From RGIG7213 sp045545665 (GTDB lineage: Bacteria; Bacillota; Clostridia; Oscillospirales; CAG-272): DNA of 64,000 nt. Positions 52,093 through 61,918 of this stretch are shown one piece after another (position 1 is the first letter of the stretch; each line of letters begins with the position of its first letter). The position numbers and the translations under genes are program-made. The notes below the pieces were generated by a model. That model saw only the letters and a program-made list of their open reading frames with translations. It was not told the DNA's origin and made no database searches. The DNA is taken from contig JAZQBL010000013.1 in assembly GCA_045545665.1 (NCBI GenBank), positions 1-64,000 on the forward strand, in the 5' to 3' direction.

Positions 52093-53571
52093 TTAGATGA
52101 GCTTCTTGAATCTTTCGTAAGCTTCATCAAATATTGCTGTACTTTCAGCTTTGGGTTCGTAGTGCTTTATTTCAAAGCTGTTACGGATAACGTGTCTTGC
52201 TTCAGCCATATCCTTGATAGCGCCTGCGGCGATCGCCTGAACCGTTATGTTACCGATAGCGGTAGCTTCAACGGGACCTGCATATACAGGACGGTTGCAA
52301 GCATCTGCACAAAGCTGACACAAGGGAGCTTCCTTCGTACCGCCGCCGACAATGTTGATGAACGGTGTCTTCTTACCCTTCATATCGTCGATAGCTTCAA
52401 CTGCCCATCTGTAACGGAGCGCCAAAGAATCGAATATCGTGCGGATTATTTCGCCTACCGTTTCGGGAACGGGCTGGTTCGTTCTTGCACAGTATTCCTG
52501 AATTCTCTTCGGTATGTTACCGGGAGCAACGAAGTCGGGAGCGTCGGGGTTGATAAGGCTGCGGCAAGGTGTGGATGCCATTGCCATATCGGAAAGCTCG
52601 TCGAATGTGTACTTCTTACCTTCTCTGATCCACTGACGGCGGGATTCCTGCTCGATCCAAAGACCCATAATGTTCTTCAAGAAGCGGATAGTTCTGTTGT
52701 AACCGCCTTCGTTTGTGAAGTCGTAAGCGTAAGAGTCGGCTGTAATGATGGGTTCTTTGATCTCAGTACCCATAAGCGACCACGTACCGCTTGATATGTA
52801 AACGAAATCTTCGCCCTTTGCGGGAACTGCAACGACAGCGCTTGCCGTATCGTGTGCGGCAACGTTTATTACGTTTGCGTTGATGTCGCCGAGCTCGTCC
52901 TTAAGTGAAGGAAGGAGCGGACCGACAACGGAGCCGGGCATCTTTATATCCGTGAACAAATGCGAAGGGATACCGAATTTATCAAACAGCGTCTTCGACC
53001 AGTCACGTGATTTGGCGTCGAGAAGCTGACCTGTGGAAGCTATTGTGTATTCCGTCTGCTTTACGCCTGTCAAGAAGTAGTTGAGCAGATCGGGGATGAA
53101 CAAGAGCTTGTCTGCAGCTGCAAGAAGCTCGGGATTATCTCTCATTTCAACGAAAAGCTGGAAGAGAGTATTGAAATTCATGAACTGAATACCTGTTATG
53201 TCATAGATATCCTTTTTGGAGAATATCTTGAATGCTTCTTCCTGAGCGCCTATCGTGCGGTCGTCTCTGTAGTGGACCGGGTTTGTAAGAAGCTTTCCGT
53301 GCTTGTCGAGCAAGCCGTAGTCAACACCCCAGGTGTCGATACCGATGCTCTTGATATCACGGTCTTCGGACAAAGCGCACTTGTTTATTGCTTGCTTTAT
53401 CTCGTGGAATATACGGAGTATATCCCAGTTAAATGAACCGGCAACAGTAACCGGCTCGCTTGCGAAGCGGTGGTTTTCTTCAAGAGTGAGCTTCTCACCG
53501 TCAAATTTTCCGATGATGCCTCTGCCGCTTGATGCGCCGAGGTCGATCGCCAGCATTTTTAATTGAGCCAT
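52093..53571 (-). CDS. rhaB: Rhamnulokinase
   Basis: A 492-residue FGGY-family kinase that phosphorylates L-rhamnulose. Signatures: AIDLGASSGRGI (phosphate-1 loop), IGIDTWGVDYGLLD, YISSGTWSLMGTE (phosphate-2 loop) and NIVGGGTKEAPLCQLCAD (adenosine motif). Metabolically it feeds rhamnulose-1-phosphate to an aldolase not present here. It precedes rhaA in the operon and follows the TIM-barrel isomerase gene, with a hairpin in the gap between them. Confidence 0.96.
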   Translation of the reverse strand: MAQLKMLAIDLGASSGRGIIGKFDGEKLTLEENHRFASEPVTVAGSFNWDILRIFHEIKQAINKCALSEDRDIKSIGIDTWGVDYGLLDKHGKLLTNPVHYRDDRTIGAQEEAFKIFSKKDIYDITGIQFMNFNTLFQLFVEMRDNPELLAAADKLLFIPDLLNYFLTGVKQTEYTIASTGQLLDAKSRDWSKTLFDKFGIPSHLFTDIKMPGSVVGPLLPSLKDELGDINANVINVAAHDTASAVVAVPAKGEDFVYISSGTWSLMGTEIKEPIITADSYAYDFTNEGGYNRTIRFLKNIMGLWIEQESRRQWIREGKKYTFDELSDMAMASTPCRSLINPDAPDFVAPGNIPKRIQEYCARTNQPVPETVGEIIRTIFDSLALRYRWAVEAIDDMKGKKTPFINIVGGGTKEAPLCQLCADACNRPVYAGPVEATAIGNITVQAIAAGAIKDMAEARHVIRNSFEIKHYEPKAESTAIFDEAYERFKKLI

Positions 53572-53647
53572 TTTTTCTTCCGTTTCTCCGACGAGCGAAT
53601 ATTTGATTTATCCGTTACTGCCCGTCGTCGGGCGGACAGTACGGTAT

Positions 53648-54430
53648 TTATTTACAAAATAAATTCTCTGTTAAGTTCTCGTAGCTTCTTCTGAGTGAAT
53701 CGAACGCACTTATACGCACGACATCCTGCTCTGCAAAATGGTATTCGATACCGTTTTTCATAGAAGCATCGACGATGGAGGAAAAGTTCATATTTCCCTC
53801 AAGCACCTCGCATTCGGCAGGCACACCGTCGATGACTGTCATATCTCTCAGATGTGTACAGAATATCCTCTGCGCGTGCTTTGATATGAACGATGCGGGA
53901 TCTACCCCCGCAGTCTGCGCCCAGAACACGTCGAAGGTAAGCTTGAAGCTGTCCTGCGGTGTTTGTGAAAGCAGTATATCCATACCTGTAAGGTTATCGT
54001 ATTTTTCAAATTCAAATACGTGGTTGTGATACGTAAACACAAGTCCGTTTTCTCCGAGCTTTTCGGCAACGGGTGAAATATCCGAACAAAACCGTTTGAA
54101 GCCTTCGGAGCTTCTCGGATACTGCTTCGGCATCTGTGTAATGCCGACCGCCTTTGCGCCGAACTCTTTATGCTCTTCGATTATTGCATCAAGCTGTGAA
54201 AACAGTCTTTCGGGTTCTACGTGTGTCAGGACGACCTCAACTCCGCTGTCGCACGACGCTTTTTTTATAACGTCCCACGGAGCGTCGGCAGCGCCCGAGA
54301 TCTGTGCGTACTTATAGCCTATTGCGGAAATTCGCATCATCGCCGCAGCAAACTGTTCCTTCGTTTTCATATATTCTCTCGCAGTGTACAGTTGTGCGCC
54401 GAGCTTCAGCTCTTCCCTTTGTATCATCAT
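53648..54430 (-). CDS. TIM-barrel sugar phosphate isomerase/epimerase
   Basis: A 260-residue xylose-isomerase-like TIM barrel: KLGAQLYTAREYMKT, YKYAQISGAADAP, FTYHNHVFEFEKY and FAEQDVV. These proteins isomerise or epimerise sugars. Its order directly upstream of rhaB suggests a role in rhamnose use, perhaps as a mutarotase or epimerase, but this is inference. The ATG at 54430 follows AAAGGAG. Confidence 0.83.
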   Translation of the reverse strand: MMIQREELKLGAQLYTAREYMKTKEQFAAAMMRISAIGYKYAQISGAADAPWDVIKKASCDSGVEVVLTHVEPERLFSQLDAIIEEHKEFGAKAVGITQMPKQYPRSSEGFKRFCSDISPVAEKLGENGLVFTYHNHVFEFEKYDNLTGMDILLSQTPQDSFKLTFDVFWAQTAGVDPASFISKHAQRIFCTHLRDMTVIDGVPAECEVLEGNMNFSSIVDASMKNGIEYHFAEQDVVRISAFDSLRRSYENLTENLFCK

Positions 54431-54450
54431 AACTCCTTTCTCGGGTATGA

Positions 54451-54855
54451 TCAGAAATCTCTCCACTCATCGGCAATGTTTTCGCAATCCGTAACAAGTC
54501 CCGCTTCACACGCCGCTTCGTGAATAAACGTACATATGTCGTCACTCTGTATTGCTTCAATCAACTCGTATTCGCATTTTTCATTGAGCTTGTTGAGCTT
54601 TTTCACCGTTTGCTCAGCAAGCTTCATGATCTTTTCATCATCCGGTGCCTTTGATATCGTAATAAGGTTACCTATATAATTTTCAAGGATATTGCCGCAC
54701 ATCTCAACGTCTGCACGCGTACAGCACACGTCGTCAATGTAGTCCTCATCCTCATCGGGCTCTGACATATCGTAGTCTTCCTCGGGAAGTCCCAGATAAT
54801 CAGCCATTGTATTTACAATTTCGTCTATAGTATCGTAGTAGTTGCTTAGTGACAT
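54451..54855 (-). CDS. Small acidic helical protein, unknown function
   Basis: A 134-residue protein beginning MSLSNYYDTIDEIV, rich in Asp and Glu (SEPDEDEDYIDD), with a long helix near residues 65-95 and three cysteines in the C-terminal part. No named domain was recognised. It sits 20 nt before the TIM-barrel isomerase gene, likely the first gene of the rhamnose operon, with an extended -10 promoter about 80 nt upstream. A regulatory role is only a guess from its position. Confidence 0.6.
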   Translation of the reverse strand: MSLSNYYDTIDEIVNTMADYLGLPEEDYDMSEPDEDEDYIDDVCCTRADVEMCGNILENYIGNLITISKAPDDEKIMKLAEQTVKKLNKLNEKCEYELIEAIQSDDICTFIHEAACEAGLVTDCENIADEWRDF

Positions 54856-54936
54856 AATAAAAGATGATCCGTTTCCCGGCCTTACTGCCGTTGGGTAGTT
54901 ATATTGGAATATGTTGTTGCATATTACATCAAGGAT

Positions 54937-54945
54937 ATTATACCA
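54937..54945 (-). promoter_or_regulatory. Extended -10 promoter element of the rhamnose operon
   Basis: On the minus strand TGGTATAAT, an extended -10 without a good -35 box. It is about 80 nt upstream of the 54855 start. The weak -35 is compatible with control by an activator, but none is seen. Confidence 0.5.
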
Positions 54946-55036
54946 AACTTATATTAAAAATGAAAGTATCAACTTGAAAGTTGGATGTAAAAAAATAGGG
55001 TTGGTTTTTTGTCATTTTTTGTGCATAATGCACAAA

Positions 55037-57433
55037 TCACTTGAATTCCACGACTGTGACACCGCTGTCACCCTCGCCGTAGACACCTGCACGGAATGAC
55101 TTTATGCGTTTATCCGCTTTAAACTCTCTTGTCAGAGCCGCACGAAGTGCGCCCGTGCCTTTTCCGTGTATGACCGTTACTGTCGAAAAGCCGGCAAGCT
55201 GTGCTTCATCGAAATACTTATCTATTGCAAACCACGCATCGTCGCCGGTGTATCCTCTCACGTCGATCTCGGGCTTTATGCTTTGGCGCACGATACTGCT
55301 GTATTCCGTGTTTTTCGGCGCCTGCACCTTTTGCTTCGGTGCTTTTTTGCCCTCGTTAAGTCTCAGTGATTCGACCTTTACACGGGTCGATATCATACCG
55401 ACGCTCACTGTAAGATTTCCGCTTTTATCGGGCAGAGTCTTGACTGTTCCAAGCTTACCCAAAGTCATTACGACGACCTCATCCCCGACCTTCAGCGGAC
55501 GCGGCAAAACGTAGTTTTCGTCGATCTCCTCCTCGATCACGGGGTCGTATTTATCGGAGCTGTCACGCAATTCCTTGCGTACGGCATCTCTTGCCTGCTT
55601 TAATTTTTCTCCGAGGTCCTGTTTTTTCTTATACTTTTGCACCTCGGAAAGCTGAGCGAATATAAAATCGCTCGACGCCTTCGCGGAATTAACCATTCCG
55701 CGTGCTTGATTTCTCGCTCTTTCAAGCTCTTTTTCGGAGTCCGAAAGCCGTCTTTCTATCTTTGCTTCGGCTTCTTTTTTGTACGCATCGAACTCGTCGC
55801 GCATTTTCTGCGTTTCTTCCTTGAGGCGTTCCATTTCGGCACGCTCGGCATCAAGCTTTGATATAACTTCTTCAAACCGTCTGTTTTCAGCGTTTACAGA
55901 CTTTTTCGCACGGTCTATGATATCGTCGGAAAGTCCGAGCTTTGATGCTATCGCAAATGCGTTTGAACGTCCCGGTGTACCTATTACGAGTTTATACGTG
56001 GGTTTGAGCGTTTCAACGTCAAATTCACACGATGCGTTGCACACGCCGTCTGTATCTATCGCAAACGCTTTAAGCTCCGCATAGTGGGTCGTGGATGCGC
56101 AAAGTGCGCCCGTTTTTCTGACAGCTTCAAGCACGGATATGGCAAGGGCTGCGCCTTCTATCGGGTCAGTTCCCGCGCCGAGCTCGTCAAACAGCACAAG
56201 GCTTCCTTCATCCACCGTATTCATAATATTCACTATGTTCGTCATATGTGCCGAAAAAGTAGACAATGACTGTTCTATGCTCTGCTCGTCACCGATATCC
56301 GCCAGGACGTTGTCGAAAACACACATTACGCTTTTTTCATCTGCGGGAATATGAAGTCCCGACTGGTGCATAAGTGCGAACAGTCCGAGAGTTTTAAGGC
56401 TTACCGTTTTACCGCCCGTGTTAGGTCCCGTTATGATGAGCGAATCAAACTCACCGCCGAGCCTTATATCTATCGGCACTGCCGTATCACGGTTTAAAAG
56501 CGGATGACGTGCCTTTTTCAAGTCAACTCGCTTTTCTTCCGAAAGTATGGGGGATACGCCGTCGGTCTCGACTGAAAACCTGCCTCGTGCAAACACGGCG
56601 GCAAGATACGTCATATTGTAGTAGTCAAGTCTGAGTGCTTCGGAATATGCCGCTGTATCTGCCGAAAGCTCGTACAGTATTCTTTCGATCTCCGATGCCT
56701 CTTCTTTTTCAAGGACCTTAAGCTCATTATTTATTTCAACGACAGCCATAGGCTCCGTGAAGAGTGTCGAGCCTGTGGAGGACGTATCGTGTACAAGTCC
56801 CTTTATCTCGTTTCTGTATTCGCTTTTTACAGGTATAACGTATCTGCCCGAGCGAATCGTTATTATGTTTTCCTGCAAATACTTTGAATATGACGGTGAC
56901 GTTATATATTTTTGCAAAACGTCACGTATTCTGCTGTTTGCGCCCCTTATTTTTCTTCTTATCGTGCCGAGGTTGGGGCTGGCATCATCCGACACCGTAT
57001 CCTCACTGACGATAGCTTTCGTTATTTTATCTTCAAGAAATTTATTCGGTATGAGTCTTAAAAACACCTCATCGAGCACCGTTTCAAAATTCCTGTCCGT
57101 TTTGAAATAATCTATAAGCCCTCTGCAGGTGCGGAATATATTCGCCACCTCAAGCAGCTCCTTCGGTGTAAGCACCGCACCCTTTTCGGCACGGCTGACG
57201 TGCTCGGATACGTCTCTTATACTTCCGAACGACGGCGTACCTTTGTACGTTATCAGCCTGCGGCTGTCAGTCGTTTCCGCCTGAAGACGTGCCACGTTAT
57301 CACGGTCGTACGTTGCTTCAAGCTCAAGACACAGCTGTTTTGCCCCCGGCGTTTGTGCGCACGAGGCAACTTTTTCAAGTATTTTATCAAATTCGAGGGT
57401 TTTATATGCCTTCAAAAATCTTTCTTTTTGCAT
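55037..57433 (-). CDS. mutS2: Endonuclease MutS2
   Basis: A 798-residue MutS2: the MutS-type ATPase domain with IITGPNTGGKTVSLKTLG (Walker A) and a Walker B region LVLFDELGAGTDP, a coiled-coil of Glu/Lys/Arg (about 515-600), a KOW-like region (VGDEVVVMTLGKLG) and a C-terminal Smr nuclease domain (DVRGYTGDDAWFAIDKYFDE, VIHGKGTGALR). It acts on recombination intermediates and stalled ribosomes. The start at 57433 has a GGA site 7 nt upstream; ATG at 57445 is too close to its site. It is the last gene of the yqfC operon. Confidence 0.95.
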   Translation of the reverse strand: MQKERFLKAYKTLEFDKILEKVASCAQTPGAKQLCLELEATYDRDNVARLQAETTDSRRLITYKGTPSFGSIRDVSEHVSRAEKGAVLTPKELLEVANIFRTCRGLIDYFKTDRNFETVLDEVFLRLIPNKFLEDKITKAIVSEDTVSDDASPNLGTIRRKIRGANSRIRDVLQKYITSPSYSKYLQENIITIRSGRYVIPVKSEYRNEIKGLVHDTSSTGSTLFTEPMAVVEINNELKVLEKEEASEIERILYELSADTAAYSEALRLDYYNMTYLAAVFARGRFSVETDGVSPILSEEKRVDLKKARHPLLNRDTAVPIDIRLGGEFDSLIITGPNTGGKTVSLKTLGLFALMHQSGLHIPADEKSVMCVFDNVLADIGDEQSIEQSLSTFSAHMTNIVNIMNTVDEGSLVLFDELGAGTDPIEGAALAISVLEAVRKTGALCASTTHYAELKAFAIDTDGVCNASCEFDVETLKPTYKLVIGTPGRSNAFAIASKLGLSDDIIDRAKKSVNAENRRFEEVISKLDAERAEMERLKEETQKMRDEFDAYKKEAEAKIERRLSDSEKELERARNQARGMVNSAKASSDFIFAQLSEVQKYKKKQDLGEKLKQARDAVRKELRDSSDKYDPVIEEEIDENYVLPRPLKVGDEVVVMTLGKLGTVKTLPDKSGNLTVSVGMISTRVKVESLRLNEGKKAPKQKVQAPKNTEYSSIVRQSIKPEIDVRGYTGDDAWFAIDKYFDEAQLAGFSTVTVIHGKGTGALRAALTREFKADKRIKSFRAGVYGEGDSGVTVVEFK

Positions 57434-57487
57434 ATTAAATTCCATCCTGCCGCCGTGCGGCACAAAAAAGTTAAGCGCAGATCCTTA

Positions 57488-58261
57488 TCAGTCTTTTACG
57501 CTTTTATAAAAATCAAGTGAGTCGAAGCTTCTTTCAAGGTGATGAAGCAGATATTTTTCACAAGCAGTCACAAAGCATCCGACATCCTGTTCTGCCAAAG
57601 TATATGAAAATATACGCTTCGGCTCGGCGCATACTATATATCTTATCGCCGCTATTGCAGATGCGCTCAGCGGACATATTACCGACGCCGTACCGTTTTG
57701 AGCTTCTTTTTCTTCGTTTTGCTTTTCCTTACAGCCGTCGCATATAACAGCACCGTTCATAACGTCAAGATATCCGCCGTTTGAAAATCCGCCGCCGCAG
57801 AAGGCGCACCCCGATATATCGGGAGTAAATCCGCAAATGCACGCCGCTGTTATTTCAAACGATGCTTTTACAAATCTTTCGTCGTATTTTCCGCACGAAA
57901 GAGCGTACAAAGTGTTCAAAAGCAGAGGCAGCAAGAGCTCGCCCTCGTCTTCTGTAACAACGTCGTCGCACACGGCGCACGCATACCCTGCAAGAGCCAT
58001 GGCGGAAAGCGAACAGCGCAGATCGAAAAAGCTGTTGTAAAGCTCCGCTTCACGCAAAAAAGAGAGCTTTTCTTCCTTTCTGACGCTGAAATTCGCATAG
58101 CAGTAAAGGGAGGTCGATGACATAAACTTACTGCCCGTTTTCCTTGCGCCCTTTGCCAAAACGGATATTTTTCCGTATTCCTTACATAAAACGGTTATTA
58201 TTCTGTCGCTTTCTCCGCTGTTTGCACACCGTATAACGACACCCGAAAAGGAAGCAAACAC
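57488..58261 (-). CDS. recO: DNA repair protein RecO
   Basis: A 257-residue recombination mediator with an N-terminal OB fold (FSGVVIRCANSGESDRIITVL), a central helical part and a C-terminal zinc finger with CAFC and CDGC pairs. RecO loads RecA with RecR. It is between era and mutS2 with short gaps, as in many Firmicutes. Confidence 0.94.
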   Translation of the reverse strand: MFASFSGVVIRCANSGESDRIITVLCKEYGKISVLAKGARKTGSKFMSSTSLYCYANFSVRKEEKLSFLREAELYNSFFDLRCSLSAMALAGYACAVCDDVVTEDEGELLLPLLLNTLYALSCGKYDERFVKASFEITAACICGFTPDISGCAFCGGGFSNGGYLDVMNGAVICDGCKEKQNEEKEAQNGTASVICPLSASAIAAIRYIVCAEPKRIFSYTLAEQDVGCFVTACEKYLLHHLERSFDSLDFYKSVKD

Positions 58262-58265
58262 GGCA

Positions 58266-59150
58266 TTATTCCTCTCGGAAGCCGAAGTTTTTGGCAGCCG
58301 CTACGCTGTCACGCCAATTTTCCTTTACCTTTACCCAAAGGTCAATGAACACGGGCACGCCGAAGAATCTTTCCATATCTTCTCTTGCGTACGTTCCGAT
58401 GCGTTTGAGCGATGCGCCGTTTTTGCCTATTATGATCCCCTTGTGCGATGCTTTTTCGCAGAATATCTCCGCGCGTATACGTATCATTGAGCCCGTTTCT
58501 TTAAACTCTTCTATGACGACTGCCGTGCCGTGGGGAATCTCGTCATCAAGTGTGCGGAGTATTTTTTCTCTGACTATCTCAGCCGCTATCTGTCTTTCGG
58601 GCTGGTCTGTTATCATATCGTCGGGGAAGAACCAGCGTTCCTCAGTCATATATTTTTCAGCCGCTGACAAAACGATATCAACGCCGTCTGCTTTAAGTGC
58701 CGATATCGGAATAACGTCGGCAAAATCCATAAGTGCGGAATATTCTATTATCGCCTGTCCGACCTTTTCTTTGTTGGATGCATCGACTTTGTTTATTATC
58801 AGTATGACGGGAATACGCTGTTTTTTGAATCTCTCAACGAGCATAAGCTCCGTTTTATCGGGGCTTTTGCCTGCCTCCGTCATAAAAAATATACAGCTTG
58901 AGCCCGTTATCGAGCCGACTGCGTTTTTGACCATTATGTCACCGAGCTTTGTTTTTGCCTTGTGAACACCGGGTGTATCGAGAAATACGAACTGCGTTTC
59001 GTCTTTTGTAAGTATTCCGGTTATACGAGTTCTCGTCGTCTGCGGTTTGCTTGACACAATAGCTATCTTTTCGCCCAAAAGCGTATTGAGAAGCGTCGAT
59101 TTACCGACGTTTGGTTTTCCTATTATCGTTATAAATCCAGATCTTTTCAT
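58266..59150 (-). CDS. era: GTPase Era
   Basis: A 294-residue GTPase for 30S ribosome assembly. G1 is GKPNVGKSTL, G3 is LDTPGVH, G4 is INKVDAS and G5 is ISALKADG. The C-terminal KH domain is present (IIIGKNGASLKRIG). It lies 13 nt from ybeY and 5 nt from recO. Confidence 0.97.
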   Translation of the reverse strand: MKRSGFITIIGKPNVGKSTLLNTLLGEKIAIVSSKPQTTRTRITGILTKDETQFVFLDTPGVHKAKTKLGDIMVKNAVGSITGSSCIFFMTEAGKSPDKTELMLVERFKKQRIPVILIINKVDASNKEKVGQAIIEYSALMDFADVIPISALKADGVDIVLSAAEKYMTEERWFFPDDMITDQPERQIAAEIVREKILRTLDDEIPHGTAVVIEEFKETGSMIRIRAEIFCEKASHKGIIIGKNGASLKRIGTYAREDMERFFGVPVFIDLWVKVKENWRDSVAAAKNFGFREE

Positions 59151-59163
59151 ATAAATCCCTCTA

Positions 59164-59631
59164 TCAACCGAACATATACTCTTTTATAACTCTTTGTCTT
59201 GCGAACATTTCGTCTTCATCTTCCTGTGACGTTTCGTGATCGTATCCGAGAAGGTGAAGTGTTGAATGTATGCACAAGAACGATATTTCCTCGCCTACGG
59301 AATGTTCAAGCTCTCTTGCCTGCTTTGCACAAACGTCGGCGCAAAGCACGATATCACCGAGGTTGAGTCTGCCGGAGGAAAGGTCGTGCGCTTCGTATTC
59401 GCCGTCATACATGGGGAAAGAAAGCACGTCCGTTTCCTTGTCTTTATTTCTGTGCTCACGGTTGAGTGTGCGTATCTCATCGCTTGACACGACTGACACC
59501 GACACCTCGCACGGTGCTTCAAAATCCTCAAATATGAGCGTTGCCTCTATTGCCGCACGGATCATAAGCTTCAGATCCTTCGTAAGCGGCAGTCTGTTTT
59601 GTCTGTTTTCTATAAATATTCTTGTTTTCAT
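59164..59631 (-). CDS. ybeY: Endoribonuclease YbeY
   Basis: A 155-residue enzyme that processes 16S rRNA 3' ends. It carries the zinc-binding motif HSTLHLLGYDHE near residue 127 and the LNREHRNKDKETDVLSFP strand. The ORF begins 12 nt after phoH ends and is followed by era. Confidence 0.95.
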   Translation of the reverse strand: MKTRIFIENRQNRLPLTKDLKLMIRAAIEATLIFEDFEAPCEVSVSVVSSDEIRTLNREHRNKDKETDVLSFPMYDGEYEAHDLSSGRLNLGDIVLCADVCAKQARELEHSVGEEISFLCIHSTLHLLGYDHETSQEDEDEMFARQRVIKEYMFG

Positions 59632-59642
59632 AAATTCTCCGT

Positions 59643-60674
59643 TTATTTGAAATTGCCGTTTCTTTTCACACGTGTGTACTTCACCGCACTTTGCGTGTTT
59701 GCCTTTTCTTTTTCATACTTTTCGTATGCAAGTATTATTTTTTGTACGAGCTTGTGGCGCACAACGTCTTTTTCGGTGAAGCGGTGTATTGCGATATCTT
59801 CCACACCTTCAAGTATTTTTATCGCCTCTTTAAGTCCGCTCCTTGCGCCGTTCGGCAGATCCGTCTGGGTTATATCGCCCGTAACGATCGCTTTTGAATT
59901 GAACCCCAGACGTGTCAGAAACATCTTCATCTGTTCGGGGGTCGTATTCTGCGCCTCGTCAAGTATTATAAACGAGTCGTCAAGCGTACGTCCTCTCATA
60001 TACGCAAGAGGTGCTATTTCAATAGTCCCCTTTTCAAGATATTTCGCATAAGCCTCAGCACCGAGCATTTCATACATTGCATCGTACAGAGGTCTTAAGT
60101 ACGGATCTATCTTGTTCTGAAGATCACCCGGTAAAAATCCGAGCTTTTCGCCTGCTTCGACAGCGGGACGAGTCAATATTATACGGTTTATCTCTTTTCT
60201 GCGCAGTGCCTTCGTCGCCATGGCAACGGCAAGAAACGTCTTTCCCGTTCCCGCAGGTCCTATACCCATTACGACTGTGTTATTTTTTATTGCATCGACA
60301 TATTTTTTCTGACCGACCGTCTTTGCCTTTATAGGCTTTCCGCGAGTGGTTATACAGATACAGTCATCGTCGAGCGTTTCAAGCTCTTTTTCGTTGCCGT
60401 CAGTCGTCATGGATATGGCGTAATCGACGTTTTGCTCCGTTATGTTATCGCTCAGACGTGAAACACGCAAAAGATATTCTATTACGTAGGCAGCTTTTTC
60501 GACCTCTGCGGCATCGCCCCTTATAACGACTGCGTTTCCGCACGTTTTATCCGTATCGGTATTCATCACCGACACACCGAAGGCTTCTTCTATACGCGAT
60601 ACGTTGATGTCGCACACACCGAAAAGCTTTGCCGTCTGCTCAGCGGTGTCTGTCAAAATAATTTTTTCCTGCAT
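59643..60674 (-). CDS. phoH: PhoH-family ATPase
   Basis: A 343-residue PhoH-like protein with an N-terminal KH-like region (GNAVVIRGDAAEVEKA) and a P-loop ATPase domain: GIGPAGTGKTFLAVA (Walker A), FIILDEAQN (Walker B) and VTGDITQTDLP. Often grouped with ybeY, and linked to RNA processing. It is preceded by 83 nt without a clear promoter. Confidence 0.93.
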   Translation of the reverse strand: MQEKIILTDTAEQTAKLFGVCDINVSRIEEAFGVSVMNTDTDKTCGNAVVIRGDAAEVEKAAYVIEYLLRVSRLSDNITEQNVDYAISMTTDGNEKELETLDDDCICITTRGKPIKAKTVGQKKYVDAIKNNTVVMGIGPAGTGKTFLAVAMATKALRRKEINRIILTRPAVEAGEKLGFLPGDLQNKIDPYLRPLYDAMYEMLGAEAYAKYLEKGTIEIAPLAYMRGRTLDDSFIILDEAQNTTPEQMKMFLTRLGFNSKAIVTGDITQTDLPNGARSGLKEAIKILEGVEDIAIHRFTEKDVVRHKLVQKIILAYEKYEKEKANTQSAVKYTRVKRNGNFK

Positions 60675-60757
60675 ATTTTACCCACCGTATTATTATTTAT
60701 AATTATAATAACATATTATGTTTCAAAATTCAAGTGCTTACACAAATAATCACGCAG

Positions 60758-61918
60758 TTACGGTGCATTTACGGTGATTTTTTCCTCCTTCGCTATGCTG
60801 CATATCACGTCAAGTGTGCACGATATGATGACTTCGTCTTCCGTTTTTTCGGTTTTCACCTCACGGCTCAGCACTTCGCAATCACAGCTCAGCTCGTTCA
60901 GTCTTTCAAGATACAGCATTTTTGCACGTCTGTGCATCTCGCCGTCACTCAAAACGACGTCTTCGTATACGTATTCACGGTACGTCGTTTCGGTAACGTA
61001 AACGGGGAGCGTGACAGATGAAAAAACCGTTATTTTCCTTTTGTTTACCGCGGTATCGCAGTTTTCATATTCTTCATCTGCGCCCGTTGTCATTTTCACT
61101 CCGCACACGGAATACTCCTTTTGTGTGTACTGTCTGCCCGTATAGACCTTTTGTTTTACATTTCTCGGATACGAAACGGAAAAGCTTTTTTCAACCATAG
61201 CAAGCACGTTTCCCTTCGCTCTTACGACCTTCGTACCGCTGTTTTTCGTTTCGTCAAAGCCGGATATAAGAAGCTGTCCTTTTTCGACAGTCTGACCGAC
61301 GAAGCAGACGGAGTCCCCCGAATGGACTTCAAGACGTACTATTTTTCCGTCATCGGAGGCTATGATGTTGGAAGGAGCGGTGCTGTCATCGGGAATGGTT
61401 CCCGTCACTCTTTTTTCGCTTTCCACGTATGCTACCGTTCCTTCAAAGGTTATTGATATGTAGGAAAATTCGTCCGTTGCCAAAAGCGCACGTATCTCTA
61501 CGATATCCTCGTCGATTTCCGGAATGTACGATCCGGGCTCAAGTCCCGCTTCTTTCAGCAAAGCTATGATTTTTTCTTCATTTTCTTTATCCTGCACCTC
61601 TATATCCCACACGAACCTCATAGAGATACAAACACATACAACGCAAAAGACGGCACCGAAAACAAGCCCTATTCTGTTTTTACGCCGAACAAGATAAACG
61701 AGCAATCCTTTTTCATTTATCCGCTTACAGCCTTCAAGATATTTTTCGGCTTTTTTCAGCTTGTGCCGTGCTATAAAAAATCGGACGTTTTCGCCGTCGG
61801 AGCTTACGCCGAAAAACTGAATTTTATTATCGATAAGGCTGTTGAAAACGTCTGCCGACAGCTTTTCGGGGCAGATATATTCAGCATATCCTATCAAAAA
61901 ATTGACAATACCGTTCAT
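60758..61918 (-). CDS. yqfD: Sporulation protein YqfD
   Basis: A 386-residue YqfD protein with one membrane helix (about residues 87-106), an N-terminal part with the KLKKAEKYLEGCKR stretch and a C-terminal extracytoplasmic region containing beta strands (VVRAKGNVLAMVEKSFSV). It is a sporulation gene with unknown exact function, needed at stage IV in Bacillus. The gene overlaps yqfC by 4 nt. Confidence 0.93.
   Translation of the reverse strand: MNGIVNFLIGYAEYICPEKLSADVFNSLIDNKIQFFGVSSDGENVRFFIARHKLKKAEKYLEGCKRINEKGLLVYLVRRKNRIGLVFGAVFCVVCVCISMRFVWDIEVQDKENEEKIIALLKEAGLEPGSYIPEIDEDIVEIRALLATDEFSYISITFEGTVAYVESEKRVTGTIPDDSTAPSNIIASDDGKIVRLEVHSGDSVCFVGQTVEKGQLLISGFDETKNSGTKVVRAKGNVLAMVEKSFSVSYPRNVKQKVYTGRQYTQKEYSVCGVKMTTGADEEYENCDTAVNKRKITVFSSVTLPVYVTETTYREYVYEDVVLSDGEMHRRAKMLYLERLNELSCDCEVLSREVKTEKTEDEVIISCTLDVICSIAKEEKITVNAP

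Noticed and set aside
55018..55036. Near-perfect palindrome TTTGTGCAT-A-ATGCACAAA after mutS2
   Set aside because: It lacks a T-run on the minus strand and there is no known regulator for it; too little to call a terminator or operator.
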